Virus record (IMG/VR): IMGVR_UViG_3300021247_000478
Location: 1 to 33,612 of that record
DNA: 33,612 nucleotides
Direction: 5' to 3' (one strand)
Origin: a virus
Positions within the stretch are counted from its first letter, which is position 1. Every line of letters starts with the position of its first letter. Shown in pieces: positions 26,555-33,564 of the stretch. The notes beneath the pieces are model-generated. The model saw only the letters and a program-made list of their open reading frames with translations. It made no database searches and had not been told where the DNA came from. Made by a program: the position numbers and the translations under genes.

Positions 26555-27180
26555 TGCTGCTCCTTAGCAGTCCTAATAGTCTCTAAAGGTGTAACATCGT
26601 ATGCAATTGTAATTCTAAAGTCTTTTTCATTCCAACTTTGAATACCATGAGGATGACCAGTTTCAGATAAGACAGCACGGTTATTCTTGTTTACATTAGT
26701 AAACCTCTCTCCATCAATACCGCCTATCTTGTAGTAGGTGTTGGATGGTTCAGCATTGACGCAATAGTATCCATGAAAATCTGGAGCACCCTTTCCCTCT
26801 AAGTGATCATGCAGAAAACTATCTGGCAAAGGCTCTGGCTTTTGATAGTTATCAAAATTAAACCAGCCCTGAATCATATAGTTTTGTGCATCAAAGTCAA
26901 TACCATAATAAGAACATGCCTCTTTAGTCATTTCAGAAACTGCACGATAAATGTTGTGAAGTCCTTCATGATGAAATTGAAAAACATTATACTTAGAACC
27001 AAGATTTGTTGCTGGAGATCTATTCTCTAAAACATCAAAATCTTCTTTTGTAATGTTTGGAATTAAACCATTTTCTAGTCCATGCATCTTATCTTGTAAA
27101 AACTTTGTTAGAGAGTTAAGGTCATTACTTAAAATTCTATCAAAAAACTTATGCTGTTTATCTATTTTTACTGGACTCAT
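26536..27180 (-). CDS. 2OG-Fe(II) oxygenase-like protein, paralogue 2
   Basis: A 214-aa protein. The preferred start is ATG at 27180, overlapping the preceding stop as ATGA; a longer TTG start at 27195 lacks a ribosome binding site. It shares with paralogue 1 the blocks KYNVFQF, YMIQGWFNFD, LHDHLEGKGAPDFHGYYCVNAEPSNTYYKI, NRAVLSETGHPHG, FRITIAYDVTPL and the terminal EQHWIPLI. Candidate iron ligands lie in His124-Asp-His126 and distal His176/His178, with Arg189 as the cosubstrate anchor. The pattern recalls the '2OG-FeII_Oxy_5' type of phage oxygenases. It is probably a hydroxylase acting on a protein or small molecule not identified here. Confidence 0.75.
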   Translation of the reverse strand: MSPVKIDKQHKFFDRILSNDLNSLTKFLQDKMHGLENGLIPNITKEDFDVLENRSPATNLGSKYNVFQFHHEGLHNIYRAVSEMTKEACSYYGIDFDAQNYMIQGWFNFDNYQKPEPLPDSFLHDHLEGKGAPDFHGYYCVNAEPSNTYYKIGGIDGERFTNVNKNNRAVLSETGHPHGIQSWNEKDFRITIAYDVTPLETIRTAKEQHWIPLI

Positions 27181-27800
27181 ACTAACGGTATCCAATGCTG
27201 CTCAGAGGCTCTTGCTTGTGCTAAAGAACGCAATGGAACAATATCATATGCAATTGTGATTCTTGGACCTTCCCAATCCCAGTCTGCTTGTGCATGTGGG
27301 TGACCCATCTCAGAAATAATCATTCTATTGTCAATATTATTGTTGGCAATTTCTCTTTGCGGATCATTGAATATTCTATAATAAGTTACAGATGGTTCTG
27401 CTTTAACAGAATAGTATCCATGGAAGTGTGGTGCATATGGACCACCATGATCATGCCAATCCAACTTACCCTTTTTTGTATGGTTAATATTAAACCATCC
27501 TTGAACCATGTATTCTTGTTCTTCAAAGTTCAAGTCATAGTAATCGCATGCTTCACGCATAACTTCTGAAATGTTTTTATACAAATTATGAATATCTGGA
27601 TTTAAGAATTGAAAAACGTTATATTCTCTCCACTTTACAGTTGAAAGACTTCCTGACTCTGTCCAAATCTCACCTTGACCCAACTCTTTGATTCCTGGTA
27701 GTGTCTGGTCTTGAATTCTGTCATACTGGTAGGCTAGGTATTCTGCTAGTCTATTTGTATCAACATTTAAAAATCTTTCAAAAAACTTATGCTCTTTCAT
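27177..27800 (-). CDS. 2OG-Fe(II) oxygenase-like protein, paralogue 1
   Basis: A 207-aa protein starting MKEHKFFERFLNVD. ATG 27800 is chosen because AAAGGGAG lies 6 nt upstream and the start aligns with the paralogues; the longest frame begins at 27857. Conserved blocks are EYNVFQF, YMVQGWFNIN, WHDHGGPYAPHFHGYYSVKAEPSVTYYRI, NRMIISEMGHPHA, PRITIAYDIVPL and EQHWIPLV. Candidate iron ligands are in His116-Asp-His118, with distal His167/His169 and Arg180. A TGTATAAT box 25 nt upstream gives the three-oxygenase/glycosyltransferase group its own promoter. That box is also 6 nt before an in-frame ATG at 27818, so a leaderless form with six extra residues is possible. Confidence 0.75.
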   Translation of the reverse strand: MKEHKFFERFLNVDTNRLAEYLAYQYDRIQDQTLPGIKELGQGEIWTESGSLSTVKWREYNVFQFLNPDIHNLYKNISEVMREACDYYDLNFEEQEYMVQGWFNINHTKKGKLDWHDHGGPYAPHFHGYYSVKAEPSVTYYRIFNDPQREIANNNIDNRMIISEMGHPHAQADWDWEGPRITIAYDIVPLRSLAQARASEQHWIPLV

Positions 27801-27824
27801 TGTTTCTCCCTTTGACATATTCTT

Positions 27825-27832
27825 ATTATACA
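27825..27832 (-). promoter_or_regulatory. -10 promoter of the oxygenase-glycosyltransferase group
   Basis: The minus strand reads TGTATAAT, immediately after the stop of the upstream gene and 6 nt before the in-frame ATG 27818. The preferred ATG 27800 follows with a Shine-Dalgarno, so the message could start at either codon. Confidence 0.45.
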
Positions 27833-28570
27833 CTATGAGTAATTTTTCTTTCTCCACGCAAATTTTTTATAATATGCGAATAATCTAGTCCTTCTATTTT
27901 CTAGGTCATACTCTTTTTGAAGTATTTCCTCTGGATCTAGGCTAACTTCCATTTCCCAGTCTTCTCTTTTAAAAGGTATAAGTTGAAATAATGGAGTTCC
28001 TTTTGGTATTGTACCAATAAAGTTCTTTTTGAGAAAAAATGATATAAATACTGGAATTCCAAAAAGGTCTGACTCAATTATACCTGATGGTATTGTAAAC
28101 GGTAAATCATACCTATTCATTGGGTGTGTTAAAAGTATAGAGTACCCAGGTGGAGTTTCATAATACCAATGCATTCTTAAACCAAAATGCACAGGGTGAT
28201 GCCCTTCAGGTGGAACCATATCTAGGATATACCTTTTATCCATCATCATGAGCCTATCTTCTTCCCATGAAATTGTTGGCTTTCCATCTGGATCTAAAGA
28301 CACCTCTAGGTCTTGTGTTAGTTTATACACATATCCTGCCGTCATTGCATCTCTAAATGGATAACACATTTTTGTAGAAACATTTGCTCCATCTGTACCA
28401 CGATCATTAACTGGATTGAGAAACTCTACACTGTTAGTATCATAGTGTTGTGCAAGATCTTTATACCATTCTGGTATGTTTTTAATTGCAGGCTCAGGAT
28501 GTAATATATCATAGTTTTCGTACATCTCTAAAGAGGTTGTAAGAAACTTAATCTTTTTTGTCAATGCCAT
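27833..28570 (-). CDS. Uncharacterised phage accessory protein, family copy 3
   Basis: A 245-aa protein starting MALTKKIKFLTTS, overlapping the preceding gene by 10 nt. Motifs: IPEWYKDL (about 30), MCYPFRDAMTAGYV, LRMHWYYETPPGYSILLTHPMNRYDLPF, and IPKGTPLFQLIPFKREDWE near the C-terminus. The same motifs in the same order occur in the 239-aa product upstream, so the two are paralogues. Similar proteins recur in aquatic phages and marine bacteria without assigned function. There is no signal or membrane segment. The KGTP-x3-IPFKR strand-turn-strand end suggests a compact beta-rich domain. It is always next to oxygenase genes here; function unknown. Confidence 0.7.
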   Translation of the reverse strand: MALTKKIKFLTTSLEMYENYDILHPEPAIKNIPEWYKDLAQHYDTNSVEFLNPVNDRGTDGANVSTKMCYPFRDAMTAGYVYKLTQDLEVSLDPDGKPTISWEEDRLMMMDKRYILDMVPPEGHHPVHFGLRMHWYYETPPGYSILLTHPMNRYDLPFTIPSGIIESDLFGIPVFISFFLKKNFIGTIPKGTPLFQLIPFKREDWEMEVSLDPEEILQKEYDLENRRTRLFAYYKKFAWRKKNYS

Positions 28571-29280
28571 TCCTTTTTATGCCAAAAGTTTTTCTTGTAA
28601 TAATTAAAAAACTTACTTCTTATTAGCATTCGCTGAGTTTTTTGATTATCTTTGGAATCCTTATAATCAACATACTTGCTTTGCCACGATTCTCTTTTAA
28701 ATGGGATTACCTGTGCTATAGGCGTTCCCTTTTCTATAACTCCCTTAAAGGTATTTTCAATCTTAAAAGATAAAAACCCTTCGCTCATATATGAATCTGT
28801 ATCAATAATTCCAGGTACTATTTCAAAAGGGTAGTGCTCTTGATGCATAGGTTTCATAAATATTGCACTATATCCTTCTGATGTTTTTATTGACCACATA
28901 GGATTAATTCTTAAAACATCCTTATGCATATTTGATGGCATAGGATAGTGTGTTATTTGTTCTGGTGAATGCGTAGTAAATAGTTCTTTCTTTAATCCTG
29001 CAACTGCTATAGGAATATTATATTCAAGTTTTCCTGGATCAGTAGCATCAACATAAATGTCTACTGGACAGTAGAGAGTATATCCTGCAGTCATAGCATC
29101 AAATACTGGCATACACTTCTTAATAGTAGAGCCAGAAACTCCCTTTTTTAAGAACTCTTCTTTATTCACATAGGCTGGTTGCTTTCTATACCACTCTGGA
29201 ACATTTCTATGTGTTGGTGTTGGAAGGTCTATAAGATTTTGTGCATCTTCGCTCCATGGATGAAACTCTATATTTGGCAT
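28561..29280 (-). CDS. Uncharacterised phage accessory protein, family copy 2
   Basis: A 239-aa protein starting MPNIEFHPWSEDAQ. It shares with its downstream neighbour NVPEWYRKQP, KKCMPVFDAMTAGYT, NPMWSIKTSEGYSAIFMKPMHQEHYPFEI, GIIDTDSY, EKGTPIAQVIPFKRESW and an NYYKKNFWHKKEW tail (the neighbour ends YYKKFAWRKKN). This is clear paralogy and indicates tandem duplication. AGAGAGAAGTT before the ATG is a weak ribosome binding site. No enzyme motif could be identified. Position between the Hint protein and the oxygenases suggests a role linked to virion modification or capsid/tail decoration, but that is only context. Confidence 0.7.
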   Translation of the reverse strand: MPNIEFHPWSEDAQNLIDLPTPTHRNVPEWYRKQPAYVNKEEFLKKGVSGSTIKKCMPVFDAMTAGYTLYCPVDIYVDATDPGKLEYNIPIAVAGLKKELFTTHSPEQITHYPMPSNMHKDVLRINPMWSIKTSEGYSAIFMKPMHQEHYPFEIVPGIIDTDSYMSEGFLSFKIENTFKGVIEKGTPIAQVIPFKRESWQSKYVDYKDSKDNQKTQRMLIRSKFFNYYKKNFWHKKEWH

Positions 29281-29296
29281 AACTTCTCTCTATCTG

Positions 29297-29968
29297 TTAG
29301 AATCTGTGGAACTTATAGTTTGCATAAAAGTTTTTTAAGGATGCTAATTCTTTTTCATCCAACATAACCTTTATATCATACATAGGAGTTCCTATACTAA
29401 TTTTACCATGCTTTGGATTTATCATGTGTTCCCCGTCTTTTTTAAACAAGAAATTAATAAAATGTGGCTCAACTACTGAGACATTTGTATCTATTGGATC
29501 AACTTTAGCCTCTTGTATTACAAAGGGGGTGTATTCATCTTTTACTGCTAATATTTCATATTCTCTATTTAGATCAAAGAACCATGGAGAATAAAACCTA
29601 TAGGGGACCATAAAGGTACCGTCGGCTTTAAACAATTTATCTGAACAGTAAAACTGCCTTATATGTGGTCTATCTAAAAAATAAAATCCAAGCCTATAAT
29701 CTCTTTTAATCCATATTTCTGCATGAGTGCGTTGTCTCAAATAGGCAAAACCATTTTCATACTTTAAAAATTCTGGAGCAGGGTATAGATTATAAACATA
29801 ATCATTAATTGGCTTTAGCACAGAGTTTCTTAGATCACTATTTCTATTTACATACTGATACTCTACAAAAAGCCTATTACAGTTGCTTTTATTGATAATT
29901 TCAACAAAAGACATGTTGTAAGTACTTAGCCAGAACTCAGATGGCTTTGGATGTTTATCTCCACGCAT
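29297..29968 (-). CDS. Uncharacterised protein, possible diverged family copy 1
   Basis: A 223-aa protein starting MRGDKHPKPSEFWL. ATG 29968 lies 4 nt after the Hint stop; a longer frame from 30097 would overlap the Hint coding sequence and is not credible. Weak matches to the two following proteins can be seen: SPWFFDLNREYEILAVKDEYTPF in the place of the TPPGYSILLTHPM block, and KISIGTPMYDIKVML in the place of KGTPLFQLIPF. It lacks the IPEW and DAMTAGY motifs. It may be a diverged third copy or an unrelated protein. Function unknown. Confidence 0.6.
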   Translation of the reverse strand: MRGDKHPKPSEFWLSTYNMSFVEIINKSNCNRLFVEYQYVNRNSDLRNSVLKPINDYVYNLYPAPEFLKYENGFAYLRQRTHAEIWIKRDYRLGFYFLDRPHIRQFYCSDKLFKADGTFMVPYRFYSPWFFDLNREYEILAVKDEYTPFVIQEAKVDPIDTNVSVVEPHFINFLFKKDGEHMINPKHGKISIGTPMYDIKVMLDEKELASLKNFYANYKFHRF

Positions 29969-29972
29969 TTTA

Positions 29973-30584
29973 TTACTTGTTGTGAGTAATAAAGTCACCA
30001 GCAATAATAAGATCTGCTGGTTCAGCACTGAAGGTGTAAACAGTCTTTTCACCTGAAGAAATGTCAATCTTGTTAACCATAACTTCTGTATAAGCATTTA
30101 GTGAAGGACTATACTTAAAGATAACATCTGATGTTTCAATTTCAGCAACCATTGCAAAGCCATACTTTGTAACTCCATCAATTTGCTTCTTTACAAGCAT
30201 CGGATGCTCTAGTGTAAACTGAGCAGAATCATCACCATTAAAGTAGATTGTTTGAATCTTGGTAGATTCTTCTACGTCAGTGATTGTTGTTTCTGAATTA
30301 TTTACAAAATTAAGTGTTTCTGATGACCAGTTAAATACTTCATAGTCTGGTGCTGAAGGATCAATTTCCATATAATCTGCAGACATAACTACATCTCCTA
30401 CAGCAATATCCTTTGCTTGCTTAGCAACTACTTCATTATTTGAATTAACCAAGGTCTTCTTTCCAGTTGCCTCATCTACTGAGATAACTCCAACCCCTGG
30501 CTTAATTCTAATAAATGTATCTCCGTCAATACACTTTACACCGTAAGAAGTTGTTGAGAACCCATATGGAGAGAATCCAAATGG
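29973..30584 (-). CDS. Hint (intein-like) C-terminal half, in shifted frame
   Basis: This frame carries a complete Hint domain of 186 aa from Cys at 30533 to the end. Intein blocks in order: A (CIDGDTFIRI), the following AKDIAVGDVVMSADYME, B (FTLEHPMLVKK), and the C-terminal VYTFSAEPADLIIAGDFITHNK with the His-Asn pair. The residue after Asn is Lys and is the last one, so normal protein splicing is not possible; cleavage or crosslinking as in bacterial intein-like domains is possible. It has no start codon of its own before Cys. It continues the PFGFSPYGF repeat of the FnIII frame upstream, so it is read as the C-terminal half of one gene (31284-29973) joined by a +1 or -2 shift near 30585, giving 436 aa. 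Alternatives are a decayed gene or assembly error. Confidence 0.7.
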   Translation of the reverse strand, partial: PFGFSPYGFSTTSYGVKCIDGDTFIRIKPGVGVISVDEATGKKTLVNSNNEVVAKQAKDIAVGDVVMSADYMEIDPSAPDYEVFNWSSETLNFVNNSETTITDVEESTKIQTIYFNGDDSAQFTLEHPMLVKKQIDGVTKYGFAMVAEIETSDVIFKYSPSLNAYTEVMVNKIDISSGEKTVYTFSAEPADLIIAGDFITHNK

Positions 30585-31284
30585 AGAATCCGAATGGTGA
30601 GAATCCGAACACACCAAACGGTGAGAATCCAAACACGGAAAATGGTGTAAATGTAAACGCTGATGTAATTGATGTTGACTCTGAAGATGTTCCAGAGTTA
30701 CCATTAGCATTTGTTGCATAAACATTATAGGTTTGACCTGTACCAGATTCTTGCAAAACAACTACTGAAGTTGATGCTGTATCTCCAGACTTTCCATCAG
30801 AAGATACCCAGTGATAGTTAGTTATAGCACTTCCACCATTAGCAGGAGCAGTCCATGAAACTGTATCATTTGCAGTATTTGCTGTACCTTGTGGAACAGT
30901 TGCATCTCCTGTTGCTGCTGTGCTTACGCTTGGTGCAGCAGGAGTTGCTGGAACTGTTGTTGCAGTAATGCTGTTAGATGCTGCTGATGCTGGAGATGTT
31001 CCTTCAGCATTTGTTGCAGTAACAGTAAATGTATATGCTACATCTGACTGTAAACCTGTAACTGAAATTGGAGAAGAAGCACCAGTTGCAGTGTAACCTC
31101 CAGGAGAAGATGTCACAGTAAATGATGTTGCTGCGTTTACTGGATCAGCAGTAAATGTTACATCCGCCCGACCATTATTGTATGCCCGTCCAGAACCAAC
31201 ATTTGTTGCTGTTCCGATTGTTGGAGCGTATGGTGCCAAGAAGTCATTTGCTCCTTGACTCATTCTACCTGCTTGCTTTGACAT
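30526..31284 (-). CDS. Fibronectin type III virion protein, N-terminal half
   Basis: Starts MSKQAGRMSQGANDFLAPYAP after AAAGGGGA. Two FnIII domains are evident: about residues 15-110 (PTIGTATNVGSG ... YTFTVTATNAEGTSPAS) and 115-213 (PAAPSVSTAATG ... YNVYATNANGNSGTSS). Then comes a run of Phe/Gly/Ser/Pro repeats (FTPFSVFGFSPFGVFGFSPFGFS). After codon TCC at 30585-30583 the frame leaves the repeat and reads SIWILSIWVLNNFLRCKVY to a stop at 30526, an abnormal end. FnIII proteins of this type decorate tails or capsids and bind carbohydrate. The gene is placed between the tail fibre and accessory cassette. Confidence 0.75.
   Translation of the reverse strand: MSKQAGRMSQGANDFLAPYAPTIGTATNVGSGRAYNNGRADVTFTADPVNAATSFTVTSSPGGYTATGASSPISVTGLQSDVAYTFTVTATNAEGTSPASAASNSITATTVPATPAAPSVSTAATGDATVPQGTANTANDTVSWTAPANGGSAITNYHWVSSDGKSGDTASTSVVVLQESGTGQTYNVYATNANGNSGTSSESTSITSAFTFTPFSVFGFSPFGVFGFSPFGFSIWILSIWVLNNFLRCKVY
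30545..30646 (-). repeat. Short tandem Phe-Gly-Ser-Pro repeat at the frame break
   Basis: Imperfect repeats of about 15 bases around GGATTCTC-x-CC-A-TT-T/C occur on the minus strand. One unit (30591-30579) is 13 bases, two short of the 15-base unit seen upstream and downstream, and this is exactly where the frame changes. Confidence 0.65.
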
Positions 31285-31308
31285 ATTATTCCCCTTTGTT
31301 TTTCTAAA

Positions 31309-33015
31309 TTATGCTGATAGGTCTCCGAAGACCAACCATCCACTTGAAGTCTTCATTGCTGTTACAACTGAGTTAGTTGTTCTGAACTTTAGTCCTGGTG
31401 TTCCTACAACGCTGTTGGTTGAAGCAAATTGTGCTCCAGTTCCAGAAGCCTGATAGAAGTCAATTGACTGTCCAGTTGAATATCCTGTTGCAGGAAGAGT
31501 AATTGTTACTGCTCCAGTAAGTGGAACAAACTTATCCTGCTCACCTGCTGCAAGAGTTGCAGAGGATGAAATTGCTGTTGCAAAGGTTGTTATAGATGGA
31601 ACTCCAACCTTTGTCTGTGTTCCGTCTGAGAAGACTATACCAGATGATGGAGTTACTGTTGTTGCTTCAAATTCGCCAACCTTAAGTGCATCAAGTGATC
31701 CTTGTGCAAAATTAACAGTTGTTGTTGGTTCATCTGTTACACCCTTGAAAAGTTTCCACTTTCCATCAGATGAATCCTTAACAAGACCTTGGTGAGCATA
31801 TGTTCCATCATTGTATGATCCTACAAATCCAATATCTACTAGGTTAGCATTATTCCCTTCTCCTAGGTAAATCACTGGGTCTGAAGTTGTAAAGTTTGTT
31901 GTATTTACTGTTGTAGTTGTTCCAGAAACTGTTAAGTTACCTGAAATTGTTACGTCTGCTGCTGTTAGTGTACCTGTAAATGTAGGCGCTGCTTTTGGAG
32001 CCTTAAGATCAAGTGCTGTTTGTGTTGCAGTTGATACTGGCTTGTTAGCATCTGAAGTATTGTCAACATTTCCAAGTCCTACTGAAGACTTTGTGAGTGC
32101 TGCTACTGCAGTTGAAATTTTTGTATCTGCTGCAGTTCCTGCTGCTGTAATAGCATCTGTTTCTGCTTGATCAGCGTATGCCTTTGTTGCAAGGTCTGCT
32201 GTATTTGAAATACCATGTACATTTGTTGTATCTGAATTGTGATCTGATACCGCTGTTGAAACATCGCTTGATGTTGCAAGAAGTGATGTATCTGCAATTC
32301 CGTGAACAAGTGTTGTATCTGAATTGTGTGTTGAAATCTTTCCATCTGCTGCTGTTGATGCAGTTGCAATTGCCGCATCAGACTTTGTAGTAGCATCTGC
32401 TGCTGCAGTGCTCAAAGCCGCTGTGATGTCTGCCTGTGTAGCAAGATCTGCTGTGTCCGCAATTCCATGAACATTTGTTGTGTCTGAATTGTGTGTTGAA
32501 ATTCCAGAACTTGATGTAGTAGTCACAAAAGATTGTGTAGCAAGGTCTGCTGTATTCAAAATTCCATGAACATTTGTTGTATCATCAGCGTGTGTATTTA
32601 GATTTGTCTGAGTACCTGCAATTGAATCTTCTAGATTTGCAAGTGAGGCAACTACTGTCGCTCCAAGTGTAGATCCATCTCCAAGCATTGTTGCAATCTC
32701 ATTAAGAGTGTTAAGTGCTGCTGGAGCACCATCAATTAGGTTACCAAGTTGAGAAACTGGAATTTGACCAGTTCCATCAAGTGTAGCGACACCATTGTTA
32801 GATGCCTTTTGTGTTAGTGGGATGTAGTCATCGAGAGTTCCACCCAAGTCTTCCAAATTCTTAAAGTAGGAGAGATCTGACCATGCGTTAACGCCATCAC
32901 CAATTTTAAACTGGCTGGTATCTGTCTCAAATCCAATTTCTCCTGCTGCCAAAATTGGGTCTGCGTCAGTCCATTGCTGTGCAGTACCTCTGCGTTGTTG
33001 CATTCTAGTTGCCAT
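31309..33015 (-). CDS. Tail fibre / receptor-binding protein
   Basis: A 568-aa protein. The N-terminal ~55 residues (RRGTAQQWTDADPILAAGEIGFE...KIGDGVNAWSDL) match the N-terminal domain of phage tropism-determinant and tail fibre proteins (Mtd-N type). Residues ~135-290 hold four copies of a HNSDTTNVHGI-x-DTADLAT repeat, probably a trimeric fibre shaft. Then come SSVGLGNVDNTSDANKPVS, a common phage fibre repeat, and a LTAADVTISGNLTVSGTTT beta-helical element. The C-terminal ~200 residues are the putative receptor or head-binding tip. Ribosome binding site AAGGAGATTATAA; extended -10 TGTTATAAT upstream. It is the largest of the host-range candidates near the right end. Confidence 0.8.
   Translation of the reverse strand: MATRMQQRRGTAQQWTDADPILAAGEIGFETDTSQFKIGDGVNAWSDLSYFKNLEDLGGTLDDYIPLTQKASNNGVATLDGTGQIPVSQLGNLIDGAPAALNTLNEIATMLGDGSTLGATVVASLANLEDSIAGTQTNLNTHADDTTNVHGILNTADLATQSFVTTTSSSGISTHNSDTTNVHGIADTADLATQADITAALSTAAADATTKSDAAIATASTAADGKISTHNSDTTLVHGIADTSLLATSSDVSTAVSDHNSDTTNVHGISNTADLATKAYADQAETDAITAAGTAADTKISTAVAALTKSSVGLGNVDNTSDANKPVSTATQTALDLKAPKAAPTFTGTLTAADVTISGNLTVSGTTTTVNTTNFTTSDPVIYLGEGNNANLVDIGFVGSYNDGTYAHQGLVKDSSDGKWKLFKGVTDEPTTTVNFAQGSLDALKVGEFEATTVTPSSGIVFSDGTQTKVGVPSITTFATAISSSATLAAGEQDKFVPLTGAVTITLPATGYSTGQSIDFYQASGTGAQFASTNSVVGTPGLKFRTTNSVVTAMKTSSGWLVFGDLSA
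32191..32592 (-). repeat. Four ~52-bp fibre-shaft repeats
   Basis: Copies lie at 32541-32592, 32442-32493, 32277-32328 and 32191-32241. They encode the HNSDTTNVHGIADTADLAT unit and differ by a few bases each. Spacing between copies is 47-113 bp, so they are interrupted repeats, not a CRISPR. Confidence 0.75.
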
Positions 33016-33054
33016 TTATAATCTCCTTATGGGGGCTGCCCATTTTCTTATCTT

Positions 33055-33063
33055 ATTATAACA
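33055..33063 (-). promoter_or_regulatory. Extended -10 promoter for the tail fibre gene
   Basis: The minus strand reads TGTTATAAT in the gap after the 151-aa gene, with a ~35-nt leader that includes AAGGAG. A small ATGGG/CCCAT stem lies in the leader at 33030-33044. Confidence 0.5.
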
Positions 33064-33069
33064 TCAATT

Positions 33070-33525
33070 TTAATTGAAGTTATCTACTACTGAACCACCG
33101 TCAAGAGTTAGGGCAAACACAGATGTGCTTGGTCCTCCACCATCGACTGCAGTTCCTTGTGGGCTGTTAAAACTTCCGCCTTCACGGAATGTTGAAACAA
33201 TGAACCCTGTACCATCAATTGCTGTATCGTGAATGTGCTGTGGCAAATTCAATGTATCGTCAATTGTGGCCTGTGTATACCATGAACCTTCATAGTAAAA
33301 GTTAACTCTATTTGTTAGAGTATCTAACCATTGTGTTCCATTAGTTGGTGAAGAAGGAGCAGTTGTGCCTACAGCCATAGATCCTGTTAGTGAATCTACA
33401 TACTCCTTAGTTGCTGCATGCCCTGCAAGAGTTGGTGCTCCTACTGTTACTGCATCTCCGAATGTACCGCCGTTAGTTACGACTAATCCATTCTTGACCT
33501 TGAAGTCTTTTTCTACTGTTGCCAT
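33070..33525 (-). CDS. Fibre-associated virion protein
   Basis: A 151-aa protein starting MATVEKDFKVKNGLVV with GAAGGAG ahead of the ATG. The N-terminus (KDFKVKNGLVVTNGGTFGDAVTVGAPTLAGHAATKEYVDS) resembles the start of phage fibre/beta-helix subunits (KNGL..TNG...V and ATK.YVD elements). A middle segment, APSSPTNGTQWLDTLTNRVNFYYEGSW, matches a short domain common in phage tail fibre and collar proteins. The C-terminal ~40 residues are Gly-rich. No enzymatic motif. It is likely a small structural or fibre-adapter protein. It is encoded directly before the main fibre. Confidence 0.65.
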   Translation of the reverse strand: MATVEKDFKVKNGLVVTNGGTFGDAVTVGAPTLAGHAATKEYVDSLTGSMAVGTTAPSSPTNGTQWLDTLTNRVNFYYEGSWYTQATIDDTLNLPQHIHDTAIDGTGFIVSTFREGGSFNSPQGTAVDGGGPSTSVFALTLDGGSVVDNFN

Positions 33526-33564
33526 TTACTACTCCTTCTTCCAACTATTTTTATTTTTTAGAAC

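Noticed and set aside
27181-27195. TTG start for oxygenase paralogue 2
   Set aside because: No Shine-Dalgarno, unlike the TTG of the glycosyltransferase; ATG 27180 with ATGA overlap is better.
29969-30097. Upstream extension of the 223-aa gene to an ATG at 30097
   Set aside because: It would run antiphase through the conserved end of the Hint domain; the ATG at 29968 just after the Hint stop is a normal coupled start.
30515-30721. Plus-strand frame with NGENPNTPNGENPN repeats
   Set aside because: It is the antisense reading of the FGFSPFG repeat; no ribosome binding site and the opposite strand is clearly coding.
32103-32396. 97-aa Gln/Leu-rich frame inside the tail fibre gene
   Set aside because: Shadow of the fibre repeats in another frame; composition is a reading artefact of GCT/GTT-rich repeats.
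32191-32592. CRISPR-like spaced repeats
   Set aside because: Repeats are in frame in a fibre gene, imperfect, with uneven spacing and protein-level conservation.
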